A stretch of DNA of 9,860 nt from Bacteroidota bacterium (GCA_023392945.1 JAEWNB010000092.1:1-9860), one strand, 5' to 3'; numbered from the stretch's first letter, positions 1 through 7,622 are shown. The notes: generated by a model not told the origin, from the sequence alone. A program made the numbers and translations.

Positions 1-351
1 GATTCCGTTTTTGATAATTACGGAGATCTTGACATTTTCATAGGGCGATACGGCTGGGAGTGCGGAGAAGAGGCCGACTGGCACATTACCGGCATTGGGG
101 AAAACTCCCTGCCGGAAAGTTCTCTGAAGCTCTACCCCAACCCTTCCATTTCGCTCGTCACCCTTGAAAGCGAAACCGCAGTCATGGAAACTGTTACTAT
201 TTTCAATCTTATGGGGCAACAACAAAACAGTCAAATCGTAAACAACCATCATTGCACTCTGGATATTTCAGGACTTGCGCCCGGGCTCTACCTTCTCCGG
301 GCATCCTTTCCGGACGGCCGCTCCGAAACCCTCAGATTAGTGAAACAATAG
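1..351 (+). CDS. T9SS type A cargo protein, 3' end of first array copy (partial)
   Basis: This is the C-terminal 116 residues of a secreted protein whose start lies outside the window; the frame is open from base 1 to a TAG stop. The last 75 residues form a type A T9SS sorting domain: LKLYPNP, a hydrophobic IFNLMGQ strand, LDISGLAPGLYLLR and a basic end LRLVKQ. In this family the tail directs passage across the outer membrane and is then removed or attached to the surface. The visible part upstream of the tail, including GDLDIFIGRYGWECGEE, matches the last segment of the two following genes almost residue for residue, so this is the first visible member of the tandem family. Only 17 bp separate it from the next gene, which suggests co-transcription. 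What the missing body does is inferred from the paralogues. Confidence 0.9.
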   Translation, partial: DSVFDNYGDLDIFIGRYGWECGEEADWHITGIGENSLPESSLKLYPNPSISLVTLESETAVMETVTIFNLMGQQQNSQIVNNHHCTLDISGLAPGLYLLRASFPDGRSETLRLVKQ

Positions 352-368
352 AAAGAAGATATCAGCCT

Positions 369-2147
369 ATGAAAAAAATTCTAATGTTCTTATTTTTATG
401 GGGAAGCATGATCTTGCTTCCCGGGCAATCTTTTCAATGGGCTTATCATGCGGGTGGTTCTCCCAATGGACCCGATGATGAAAAGGTCTATAGCTGTCTG
501 TGCGACGAACGCAATAACAGCTATGTGCTCCTCTACTATTCCGATATAATGAATACTCCACGGCTGAACAACATTCCCATTAATCTGCCTTCTACCGGAT
601 TGTACTATAATCTTTCTTTTCTGGTGCTTGCCAGCTACGATTGTGAAGGCAATTTACGTTGGTATCGCTCTATCCGAAACATGGCTCCTTCTTTTGTTGA
701 TTATGAAAATGCCAGTATTATTAAAAATTGTGTATCTATGGAAATGATAGACCATCATATTATTTTGGCAACAACCGGCTGGGGTAATCGAATGTATTTA
801 AGGGATGAAAACGGTCATGATACGTTACTTGCACATAAGGATTCTGTGAGTGTCGGAGCAGATGCACTTATAAAATTAGACACTAATGGAAATTTGAAAT
901 GGGCCAATTCCGTTGCCTGTAATCTTTATCCCGTCATCACTGATGACAGTTTATATTTTTGTCTTCCAATGTCTATCACCCAGGATAATGAGAATAATAT
1001 TATGGTATTATGCAAAATACAGCCTTCCGTAATTGCAATTTGTACATCATTCCCTTTAGTGAATGACAATTTGCTATATATGTTAAAGTACAATCCGGAA
1101 GGAGTCTTGCTATCGGTAAAGCCCTTTTTATTTGACAGCGGCATGGGTGCAACCAATAATTGGAGACAACCTCATTTGTCCTATTATGGAGGTAAATACT
1201 ATTTTATCGGTTATACTTCTGGCGATACCATAATAGTCAATGAACAGCCTGTACCGGTGCCCGAAGGTGGAAACAGAATATATATTTCTTCTATTGACAC
1301 TAATGGATGTTGCATAAATTATAAAGGTTTGTCTCGATGGGGTATGATATATGGAATGGAGATCAATGAGGAAGGCAATATTTATCTCACGGGCGAAGCG
1401 TATGAAAAGTTTGACACTATTCTTCTCAATAATCCTTATAATGGAGGAGCTCAAATTTTCTTATCCAAATTAGACACTTCGTTAAACGTGGAATATATTA
1501 AAGTTGCATGGAGCAGTGGTGGACAGCCCGCAATGTCTTTGGCTTTATTATCTGACAATAAAATAGCCATAGGAGGAAGAATGACCGGTTCTATCATCAC
1601 TTTTGACAGTATTCAATATTCTTTTACAGGATATGATTGTTTTATAGCAATCTTTGACGAAGAACAGATGCAATTTGTTCATGCCGTTAGAATTGTCAGT
1701 GAAGAAAATGCTTTAGGGGTTACGGCACTGGCTGCCGACAATCAAAACAATCTCATTGTATGCGGTTCTTACCGAGGAGATAATGTTTTGGTCGGGGATT
1801 CCGTTTTTGATAATTACGGAGATCTTGACATTTTCATAGGGCGATTCGGCTGGGAGTGCGGAGAAGAGGCCGACTGGCACATTACCGGCATTGGGGAAAA
1901 CTCCCTGCCGGAAAGTTCTCTGAAGCTCTACCCCAACCCTGCCATTTCGCTCGTCACCCTTGAAAGCGAAACCGCAGTCATGGAAACTGTTGCTATTTTC
2001 AATCTTATGGGACAACAACAAAACAGCCAAACCGTGAACAACCATCATTGCACTTTGGATATATCAGGACTTGCGCCCGGGCTCTACCTTCTCCGGGCCT
2101 CCTTTCCGAACGGTCGCTCCGAAACCCTCAGGTTTGTGAAACAATAG
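369..2147 (+). CDS. T9SS type A sorting domain protein with beta-propeller-like body (array copy 2)
   Basis: The gene encodes a secreted protein of 592 residues. The ATG at 369 was chosen because it opens a classical signal peptide (MKKILMFLFLWGS, cleavage likely near residue 20); the frame runs 39 codons further upstream but only overlaps the previous gene's tail. Residues about 22-500 contain repeated strands of the type 'GNIYLTGE... QIFLSKLDTSLNVEY' and 'LKYNPEGVLLSVKPF', which resemble SBBP-type beta-propeller blades; this fold is inferred. Residues 518-592 are a type A T9SS tail (LKLYPNP ... GLAPGLYLL ... LRFVKQ). No catalytic motif is visible, so a role in binding or surface structure is more likely than enzymatic activity. 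The 17-bp leader before the start (AAAGAAGATATCAGCCT) is purine-rich without a strong Shine-Dalgarno sequence. The tail coding region looks more GC-rich than the body. Confidence 0.9.
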   Translation: MKKILMFLFLWGSMILLPGQSFQWAYHAGGSPNGPDDEKVYSCLCDERNNSYVLLYYSDIMNTPRLNNIPINLPSTGLYYNLSFLVLASYDCEGNLRWYRSIRNMAPSFVDYENASIIKNCVSMEMIDHHIILATTGWGNRMYLRDENGHDTLLAHKDSVSVGADALIKLDTNGNLKWANSVACNLYPVITDDSLYFCLPMSITQDNENNIMVLCKIQPSVIAICTSFPLVNDNLLYMLKYNPEGVLLSVKPFLFDSGMGATNNWRQPHLSYYGGKYYFIGYTSGDTIIVNEQPVPVPEGGNRIYISSIDTNGCCINYKGLSRWGMIYGMEINEEGNIYLTGEAYEKFDTILLNNPYNGGAQIFLSKLDTSLNVEYIKVAWSSGGQPAMSLALLSDNKIAIGGRMTGSIITFDSIQYSFTGYDCFIAIFDEEQMQFVHAVRIVSEENALGVTALAADNQNNLIVCGSYRGDNVLVGDSVFDNYGDLDIFIGRFGWECGEEADWHITGIGENSLPESSLKLYPNPAISLVTLESETAVMETVAIFNLMGQQQNSQTVNNHHCTLDISGLAPGLYLLRASFPNGRSETLRFVKQ

Positions 2148-2164
2148 AAAGAAAATATCAGCCT

Positions 2165-3940
2165 ATGAAAAAAATTCTAATGTTCTTGTTTTTATGGGGA
2201 AGCATGACCTTGCTTCCCGGGCAATCTTTTCAATGGGCATATCATGCCGGCTCAATATTTGGCACCGATGACGAAAAAGTGTATCGCTCTTTTTGTGATG
2301 AACATAACAACAGCTACGTACTGATTTACTATTCCGACATAATGAACTCTCAACTGAACAATCTTCCCATCAATCTGCCCTCTTCCGGACTAAATAATTT
2401 TTCATTCTTAGTTCTTGTCAGTTACGACTGTGAAGGTAATCTTCGCTGGTACCGTTCCATTCAGAATGTGTTATACAGTCTTTATACCGGTTACGAGGAA
2501 AACGGAAGTGTTATCAAAACCAATGTTTCAATGGAAATGATAGATAACCACATTATCCTTACAGCCTTAGGTTCGTGTAATCGTTTTTACTTAAGGGATG
2601 AAAACGGTCATGATACGCTGCTAACACACAGAGATTCCATCGATAATTATTCCGATATTATTATCAGCTTGGATACTAATGGATCTCTGGTATGGAATAA
2701 TTCTGTTAGTCATGGTATTTATCCGGTTACAGACTATAATCATGTATATTCATATGCTCCAATGTGTATTACCCATGACAGTGACCATAATGTTATTGTT
2801 TTGAGCAAAATTTATCCTTTTACCGGAATTCCATCATTTCCTTTAGTAAATGACAATTTGCTATATATGTTAAAGTACAATCCGGAAGGAGTCTTGCTAT
2901 CGGTAAAGCCCTTTTTATTTGACAGCGGCATGGGTGCAACCAATAATTGGAAAAAGCCTCATTTGTCCTATTATGGGGAAAAATACTATTTTATCGGTTA
3001 TACTTTTAGTGATACCATAATAGTCAATGAACAGCCTATACCGATACCCGAAGGTGGATACAGCAAACCATATATAGCTTGTTTGGATTCCTCAGGACAT
3101 TGTGAAAGGTATTTGCGAATGTCTCCCTCCGGCAATTGTAGTACTCTGGAGATAAGCGACAACGGAGATATTTATGTTATAGGAGGTTTTTCAGATACGA
3201 TTGGCGGAGTTGTCATCAATCCTGGGAATGAAGGAGCTGGTATGGTAATTGTAAAATTTGACACATTGTTTAATACTGTTTATGCAAAAATAATTTCTCA
3301 TTCTATCAATTGTTATATTGATGTCAATTCTTCGATTCTATTACCAGATAATAAAATAGCCATAGGAGGAAGAATGACCGGTTCTATTATCACTTTTGAC
3401 AGTATTCAATTTTCTTTTACAGGATATGATTGTTATGTGGCAATCTTTGATGAAGAACAGATGCAGTATGTTCATGCTACAAGAATTGTCAGTGAAGAAA
3501 ATGCTCTAGGGATTACGGCACTGACTGCCGACAATCAAAATAATCTCATTGTATGCGGTTCTTACCGAGGAGATAATGTTTTGGTCGGAGATTCCGTCTT
3601 TGATAATTACGGGGATCTTGACATTTTCATCGGACGATACGGCTGGGAGTGCGGAGAAGAGGCTGACTGGCATAGCACCGGCATTGGGGAAAACTCCCTG
3701 CCGGAAAGTTCCCTGAAGCTCTACCCCAACCCTGCCATTTCGCTCGTCACCCTTGAAAGCGAAACCGCAGTCATGGAAACTGTTTCTATTTTCAATCTTA
3801 TGGGACAACAACAAAACAGCCAAACCGTAAACGACCATCATTGCACTCTGGATATTTCAGGACTTGCGCCCGGGCTCTACCTTCTCCGGGCCTCCTTTCC
3901 GGACGGCCGCTCCGAAACCCTCAGGTTTGTGAAACAATAG
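2165..3940 (+). CDS. T9SS type A sorting domain protein with beta-propeller-like body (array copy 3)
   Basis: This is the second complete paralogue, 591 residues, with the same layout as its neighbour: signal peptide (MKKILMFLFLWGSMTLLPGQ), an SBBP-like propeller body to about residue 500, and a type A T9SS tail at residues 517-591. The start at 2165 is set by the signal peptide; an in-frame extension to 2048 only overlaps the preceding gene. It is nearly identical to copy 2 in the signal peptide, in the middle block (2838-3059) and from about 3350 to the stop, but it differs strongly in about 2250-2838 and 3060-3345. For example, the blade reading YISSIDTNGCC in copy 2 is YIACLDSSGHC here. 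The leader is again 17 bp. A related exported surface protein with different exposed segments is the best reading; the ligand is unknown. Confidence 0.9.
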   Translation: MKKILMFLFLWGSMTLLPGQSFQWAYHAGSIFGTDDEKVYRSFCDEHNNSYVLIYYSDIMNSQLNNLPINLPSSGLNNFSFLVLVSYDCEGNLRWYRSIQNVLYSLYTGYEENGSVIKTNVSMEMIDNHIILTALGSCNRFYLRDENGHDTLLTHRDSIDNYSDIIISLDTNGSLVWNNSVSHGIYPVTDYNHVYSYAPMCITHDSDHNVIVLSKIYPFTGIPSFPLVNDNLLYMLKYNPEGVLLSVKPFLFDSGMGATNNWKKPHLSYYGEKYYFIGYTFSDTIIVNEQPIPIPEGGYSKPYIACLDSSGHCERYLRMSPSGNCSTLEISDNGDIYVIGGFSDTIGGVVINPGNEGAGMVIVKFDTLFNTVYAKIISHSINCYIDVNSSILLPDNKIAIGGRMTGSIITFDSIQFSFTGYDCYVAIFDEEQMQYVHATRIVSEENALGITALTADNQNNLIVCGSYRGDNVLVGDSVFDNYGDLDIFIGRYGWECGEEADWHSTGIGENSLPESSLKLYPNPAISLVTLESETAVMETVSIFNLMGQQQNSQTVNDHHCTLDISGLAPGLYLLRASFPDGRSETLRFVKQ

Positions 3941-3957
3941 AAAGAAAATATCAGCCT
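3941..3957 (+). other. Orphan intergenic leader of the tandem array
   Basis: AAAGAAAATATCAGCCT is identical to the 17 bp preceding copy 3 (2148-2164). Here it is followed by CCGGCGAGTGG instead of ATGAAAAAAATT. The match stops exactly at the point where the next start codon should be, so the array ends at a sharp junction. Either a further copy was lost or the unit boundary used in duplication lies here. Confidence 0.8.
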
Positions 3958-3985
3958 CCGGCGAGTGGAAAAGGTGGCAATAGGC

Positions 3986-4052
3986 GAGTTTTTAGTTTTT
4001 AGTTTTTAGTGTTAAGTTTTTATTTCTCGGCAAGTTCGGCAGAACATTGCCG
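3986..4052 (+). repeat. TTTTTAG-rich dispersed repeat ending in a hairpin, copy 1
   Basis: The segment starts GAG, carries three 7-bp TTTTTAG units (3989-4009), then TGTTAAGTTTTTATT, and ends in a 25-nt hairpin (4028-4052). The hairpin has outer stem CGGCAA/TTGCCG and inner stem GTTC/GAAC. A second copy in the same orientation lies at 4302-4359. It is non-coding, and the 7-bp period with an embedded TAG places a stop in every + frame. Confidence 0.8.
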
Positions 4053-4061
4053 ACGGAGAAG

Positions 4062-4158
4062 ATTCCTCGTCCTCATTGAGGAAGAGGTGGCAGCCGGCGA
4101 CAAGAAACAGATTGTAAATTAGCGATTTCCAAACCGTCGCCGGATGACGGAGAAGGTG
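4062..4158 (+). repeat. 97-bp structured repeat, left copy (inverted partner at 9752)
   Basis: The 97 bases match the reverse complement of 9752-9848 with four substitutions and no gaps. The element contains two inverted repeats of its own: CCTCGTCCTC/GAGGAAGAGG with a 3-nt loop and one mismatch, and CCGGCGAC (4094-4101) paired with GTCGCCGG (4136-4143). No reading frame is supported. A structured dispersed intergenic element is likely; whether it is mobile is unknown. Confidence 0.85.
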
Positions 4159-4200
4159 TTGGTGCAAACCGAAATTATTTGTGGATTTGTTCGTTCGTAG

Positions 4201-4220
4201 GGGCGCAAGATTTTGCGCCC
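4201..4220. repeat. GC-rich palindrome (GGGCGCAA/TTGCGCCC)
   Basis: Perfect 8-bp arms GGGCGCAA and TTGCGCCC surround a 4-nt GATT loop, with flanking A-T and G-T pairs extending the stem. The form resembles palindromic intergenic repeats found in many bacterial genomes. It lacks a T-tract, so it is not called a terminator. Confidence 0.6.
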
Positions 4221-4301
4221 TTCCGAATTATTACCGCAAAAGCTAATTGTGACAATGATGGTAATGGGTTTCTGTCGCCTGATGAAGGGGTGGTGAATGT
4301 T

Positions 4302-4359
4302 GAGTTTTTAGTTTTTAGTGTTAAGTTTTTATTTTCGGCAAGTTCGCAGAACATTGCCG
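4302..4359 (+). repeat. TTTTTAG-rich dispersed repeat ending in a hairpin, copy 2
   Basis: Same architecture as the copy at 3986, but with two TTTTTAG units (4305-4318) instead of three and one G fewer in the hairpin loop (4336-4359, CGGCAA...TTGCCG with inner GTTC/GAAC). The right edge abuts the 155-bp direct repeat beginning at 4360. Confidence 0.8.
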
Positions 4360-4515
4360 GAGAAACCAATTCCTTTGTTATTGCCCCAGATTATTCTAAA
4401 GATTTGAAACAAAATCAAACATCTTCGGAAATCCTGCCGCATTCGTAATTCTTTTTCGTAAAAAACATGGTAAAAATCGGCTTTAAGACGGCGGGCTGTT
4501 TGACGAACGGAGGAG
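4360..4515 (+). repeat. Direct repeat bounding the large gene, copy A
   Basis: Bases 4360-4509 align without gaps to 7963-8112 (offset 3603) with four substitutions. The last six bases, GAGGAG, match 8117-8122 after a 4-base (AAGT) gap. Copy A stops exactly at the base before the stop codon of the large minus-strand gene, so the right arm of the hairpin present in copy B (CCGCCGT) is absent here. It is non-coding in both copies. Confidence 0.85.
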
Positions 4516-4536
4516 CTATAACACTGTTATAGTTCC
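4512..4536. other. Stem-loop overlapping the stop codon of the large gene
   Basis: CTATAAC (4516-4522) and GTTATAG (4526-4532) pair perfectly across an ACT loop. GGAG/TTCC extends the stem to 11 positions, one of which pairs only as G-U on the + strand. The minus-strand stop codon TAG is inside the left arm. There is no T-tract after it in the minus direction, so a terminator or 3'-end stabiliser role is possible but unproven. Confidence 0.5.
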
Positions 4537-7533
4537 GTGATACTCGCAATTATCGCCAAAATGAATCACATAATAATAGACTCCGCAAATGACACTTCCA
4601 TTTTCGGTGCCGTCCCATTTAAAATCCTTCTGATTAGAGTAGAAAATTTGTTTTCCCCAGCGGTTGTGTATAAATATTTCCAAATGATCATAGGGATTAT
4701 CAGGGGGCAAAAAGAAAAAATCATTGATTCCATCCTGTAAGGAAGGAGTCAATACATTGGGAAAATTACAACCCTCCGGACAATAGAAATCAACCTGTAG
4801 GGTATCATAGGATTTGCAGTAGAAATTGGATGCTATCACATTATAGATACCAAAATCGGACACTTCAATGGAAGTTCCGGTTTCTCCGGTATTCCATTCA
4901 AGAGAGTAAGCATCGGTAACAGCCGTCAGGACAGCCAAAAAATTCATGCAGGAATCCATAAGTTCCTGTCCAATTTCGACAACCGGATTATCAATATAAT
5001 CAATTTGAATATGATCGCTTCCGGAACAACCTAATGGATTGGTAACGGTGACATAATAGGTGCCTGATTCGTTAATCACAATACCATTGGTGGTATCACC
5101 CGTATTCCATTGATAACTATTACTGTTGTTCCCGGCGTAGAGATTGAGGAATTCGGCATCGTTTTTGCAAAGCACCTGATCTTCTCCAAGATTAACCGAT
5201 ATCTGCTCTGAGATCGAAAGAGAAAGGTAAACGGTACTGTCACATCCTTTTGCATTTTGGAGGTGTTGCATATAATAACCCTCCTCAGATTCATTAAAAC
5301 CATTATGGGTATAGCTCTCACCATAGCATATGGTAACAAAAAAAGAGCTATCGGAGGGCAAATTAACCACCAATGAGAGCGTGACGATGCTGTCACACCC
5401 ATGAGAGGTGAGTAAAGAGAGCTGATGAATCCCGGGAGTTGAAACGTTAAAACCGTTCTCAGAATAGGTTTCTCCGAGACAAATTTCTGCCTGTAAAGAA
5501 GTTCTAACAGTGTCGTTCACTGTTAAAGAGAGGACTACAATACTATCACAGCCCTTACCAGTTTGGAGAAAGAGGGTATCATAACCTGCTTCGGAAAGGT
5601 TAAACCCGTTTTGGGAGTATGTATCGCCCTGACATATCTCGGCATTAATCCGAGCAAAGTAGGGCTCATTAACGGACAAAGAAAGGGTGACCATACTATC
5701 GCAGCCATGCACATTTTTCTTATACAAAGTATCGTTACCGGCTACCGAAAGATTAAAGCCATTCAGGGAATAAGTCTCTCCCCTGCATATCTCGGCAATG
5801 ATAGAAGTGGTATCAGGAAGATAAACACTAACTGAAAAAGTGCTGTCATAGCGACAGCCGTATTCATCCACAATAGTAAATCCATAGGTATTATTTCCGG
5901 CATTGATCCCTTGTATCAGAGCAGATGTATCGCTCATCGAAGAAATATTATTCCCGCTCCATATTACCGAATCAATTAAGACATTGTAAACCCAGTTTTG
6001 TGGCAAAAGAGAGGGGTCAAGAGCCATTTCCCAGCCAAAGATATAACCGTTATCTATATACCAGGTATCAACAACTTCAATATACCAGGTTCCATTCAGG
6101 GGGCACCCAACCAGATTTCCGAAGCTTTGATAAGGATGATACACTTGTGTCATTTGTGAGACATGAGTAGAGTCAATAACATTATAATAATCATTACCGA
6201 TATTGACCGTTTCATAGACATATCCGTTACCTCCCGTATAGGAATAGCCTTGGTTAACTGAATTAGACCAGCAGTAGTTCCACCCCACTCCCTGGACATT
6301 AAAGGCAGTTGTCGGGTCACAGGTATTGTCATCCAAATCAACAGCCATTCCAAAAAAAGCGGATGTTCTTCCCGTCCAATGATAGGTTTGATAATCAGGC
6401 ACTATTATGGCACTATTTCCGTTAGGACAAAAAAGAGTAATCAAAATATCGCCCACCCAGGAGTGTTCAATATTAAGCATCACATATAAAATATCATCCG
6501 GGCTGCTGATGATGTCGGTTGCCCCGAAAGAGTTAAAAGTTACCGGAGAACGGTAGGAGTAGCCATACGGGGGACAATATTCTCCATCAGGGAGAAAAAT
6601 AGTTTCCGTAATTCCCAATGTACTTCCCGTACCGCTACCCACATGATTAACCTTAATCGGAGAAGCACTATTATAGGAGACCGTTGCCATTACATCGCTT
6701 CCAATGCAAAAGTCAGGAATCGGATTAACAACCGCAATCGGATTGGAAGAAGTTCTGATTCTGAAAGAATAAGGGACTTGAGTGCCGCAGCCCATTGAAT
6801 CCTGAATGGTAAGCGAAGCTTCATATCCTATCCCATTTCTAAAGCAATGGGCTACCGAGGTAAGTCCTGTTCCGGAAAAGGTTGTATCGGAAAAGGCCCA
6901 GGTAAAAGTACTTGATAGATCACTTTGATGATAACTGTAATCATTATCTGTATATAATCCGTGTGCCGACAATGTTACAACTTCGTTTGGACAAAGGTCG
7001 AGATAGAGATAACCGTCATTCAAAGTAGAATCCGGTTTCGGAACCCGCGAAGAGTGAATCAGATCATAGTTGACTCCAATCCGCTGACAAGTTTTATCAC
7101 AACTTGCTGTCAGCACAAAGCCTCCTCCGGCATGAAGACTTTCTGAGACCAAAAGGATCGTAAGAGCACCGGTAGGATTTTGAATAGTTGCCGTATAATG
7201 ATAGATTCCGTTGCCCGTAAAATTATAATTATTAAACTTCACCAACAGCGGAGCACGAGTAGAAGAGCCGTTATAAATATAGAAAGTATCGGAGAGATGA
7301 ACATCCAATGTCAAAATTTCAATATGAACCGAAGCATGGGTAGAATCGTTCGAATAGATAGTAAGGGAATCATTTCTGCCATGAGCATAATCTCCCGAGG
7401 GGCCGCCCGAATCATAAATCACAAAGTCACACCCCGAAGCGACCGTTTGAGTTCCGTTCATTAAGAGCGTATCTTGTGCTTTCAGGGAAAAAGCACAACA
7501 AAGAATTAATATTAACAATATTAACTTTTTCAT
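4516..7533 (-). CDS. Large multidomain secreted protein with CUB-like, P-like, 51-aa repeat and T9SS type B domains
   Basis: The product is a 1005-residue exported protein, probably a surface or adhesin-like cargo. Residues 1-20 are a signal peptide (MKKLILLILILCCAFSLKAQ). Residues about 27-145 are CUB-like (CDFVIYDSGGPSGDY, DTFYIYNGSS, GGGFVLTASC). Residues about 175-265 look PKD-like (FTWAFSD). Residues about 290-505 resemble a proprotein-convertase P domain (HSWVGDILITLFCPNG, LNGTWYIEVVDTW, GYIFGWEMAL), although no protease domain is present. Four 51-residue repeats follow at about 575-776, then two Ig-like segments (YQWNTGDTT about 807, LEWNTGETG about 878). Residues about 921-1005 are the gliding-motility-associated, type B T9SS tail (PNVLTPSLQDGINDFF, IHNRWGKQIFY, WDGTENG, GVYYYVI). 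The ATG at 7533 is fixed by the signal peptide. It is convergent with the tandem array and appears monocistronic. The binding partner is unknown. Confidence 0.92.
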   Translation of the reverse strand: MKKLILLILILCCAFSLKAQDTLLMNGTQTVASGCDFVIYDSGGPSGDYAHGRNDSLTIYSNDSTHASVHIEILTLDVHLSDTFYIYNGSSTRAPLLVKFNNYNFTGNGIYHYTATIQNPTGALTILLVSESLHAGGGFVLTASCDKTCQRIGVNYDLIHSSRVPKPDSTLNDGYLYLDLCPNEVVTLSAHGLYTDNDYSYHQSDLSSTFTWAFSDTTFSGTGLTSVAHCFRNGIGYEASLTIQDSMGCGTQVPYSFRIRTSSNPIAVVNPIPDFCIGSDVMATVSYNSASPIKVNHVGSGTGSTLGITETIFLPDGEYCPPYGYSYRSPVTFNSFGATDIISSPDDILYVMLNIEHSWVGDILITLFCPNGNSAIIVPDYQTYHWTGRTSAFFGMAVDLDDNTCDPTTAFNVQGVGWNYCWSNSVNQGYSYTGGNGYVYETVNIGNDYYNVIDSTHVSQMTQVYHPYQSFGNLVGCPLNGTWYIEVVDTWYIDNGYIFGWEMALDPSLLPQNWVYNVLIDSVIWSGNNISSMSDTSALIQGINAGNNTYGFTIVDEYGCRYDSTFSVSVYLPDTTSIIAEICRGETYSLNGFNLSVAGNDTLYKKNVHGCDSMVTLSLSVNEPYFARINAEICQGDTYSQNGFNLSEAGYDTLFLQTGKGCDSIVVLSLTVNDTVRTSLQAEICLGETYSENGFNVSTPGIHQLSLLTSHGCDSIVTLSLVVNLPSDSSFFVTICYGESYTHNGFNESEEGYYMQHLQNAKGCDSTVYLSLSISEQISVNLGEDQVLCKNDAEFLNLYAGNNSNSYQWNTGDTTNGIVINESGTYYVTVTNPLGCSGSDHIQIDYIDNPVVEIGQELMDSCMNFLAVLTAVTDAYSLEWNTGETGTSIEVSDFGIYNVIASNFYCKSYDTLQVDFYCPEGCNFPNVLTPSLQDGINDFFFLPPDNPYDHLEIFIHNRWGKQIFYSNQKDFKWDGTENGSVICGVYYYVIHFGDNCEYHGTITVL
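5206..5811 (-). repeat. Four tandem 51-aa (153-bp) coding repeats
   Basis: Residues about 575-776 of the large protein contain four units of pattern IC-GE-Y--NGFN ... GCDS-V-LSL-V. The first cysteine falls at residues 583, 634, 685 and 736, and the second at 611, 662, 713 and 764, so the period is exactly 51 residues with no indels. Each unit thus has a Cys pair 28 residues apart, which may form a disulfide. Similar Ig-like repeats are widespread in T9SS cargo proteins, where they act as stalks or binding modules. Confidence 0.9.
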
Positions 7534-7584
7534 AATAGCCCCAATTTAGTGTTTCAACAACAACTATTTCAATAATATTATTTT

Positions 7585-7622
7585 AAGGGTGTTCAGGCTC
7601 GAACTATTTCACTATCACCCTT
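7585..7622 (-). other. Leader stem-loop upstream of the large gene
   Basis: AAGGGTG (7585-7591) and CACCCTT (7616-7622) are perfect 7-bp arms around a 24-nt loop, lying between the promoter candidate and the start codon. It would form in the leader transcript. No known riboswitch or attenuator is recognised. Confidence 0.4.

Larger units (their letters stand above)
1..3957 (+). repeat. Tandem gene array with about 1.8-kb period
   Basis: The unit runs from a 17-bp leader through a signal-peptide gene to its TAG stop. Equivalent stops lie at 351, 2147 and 3940, giving periods of 1796 and 1793 bp. The first 351 bases match 1797-2147 with only scattered substitutions, and the leaders at 352-368, 2148-2164 and 3941-3957 are the same length and nearly the same sequence. 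Between copies 2 and 3 a 103-bp block is exactly identical (1062-1164 and 2849-2951), while flanking parts of the body diverge. The array continues to the left of the window. Confidence 0.9.
3958..4515. other. Repeat-rich non-coding region between convergent genes
   Basis: No convincing gene lies here. An 89-codon + frame at 4179-4448 translates the palindrome, the TTTTTAG segment and the direct repeat, so it is not accepted as a protein, although its residues 25-36 happen to match an EF-hand loop. I see no obvious Rho-independent terminator with a T-tract directly downstream of the tandem array. Confidence 0.6.

Noticed and set aside
252..368. N-terminal extension of array copy 2 (likewise 2048-2164 for copy 3)
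   Set aside because: It overlaps the tail of the previous gene in another frame and would bury the signal peptide; the MKKIL start is far better.
1713..2048. 111-codon minus-strand frame, with a similar frame at 3506-3841
   Set aside because: Both are antisense shadows of the conserved 3' part of the tandem genes; their similarity only reflects the duplication, and the translation has no recognisable domain or start signal.
3986..4158. Possible CRISPR array
   Set aside because: The repeats are unequal in length and spacing, there are no regular unique spacers, and no cas genes are in the window.
4179..4448. 89-codon + strand frame
   Set aside because: It translates a palindrome, a TTTTTAG repeat and the direct repeat in succession; no coding signature apart from a chance-like EF-hand loop.
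5563..7464. Several + strand frames of 61-94 codons inside the large gene
   Set aside because: All lie antisense to the 1005-residue protein, which has continuous, recognisable domains.
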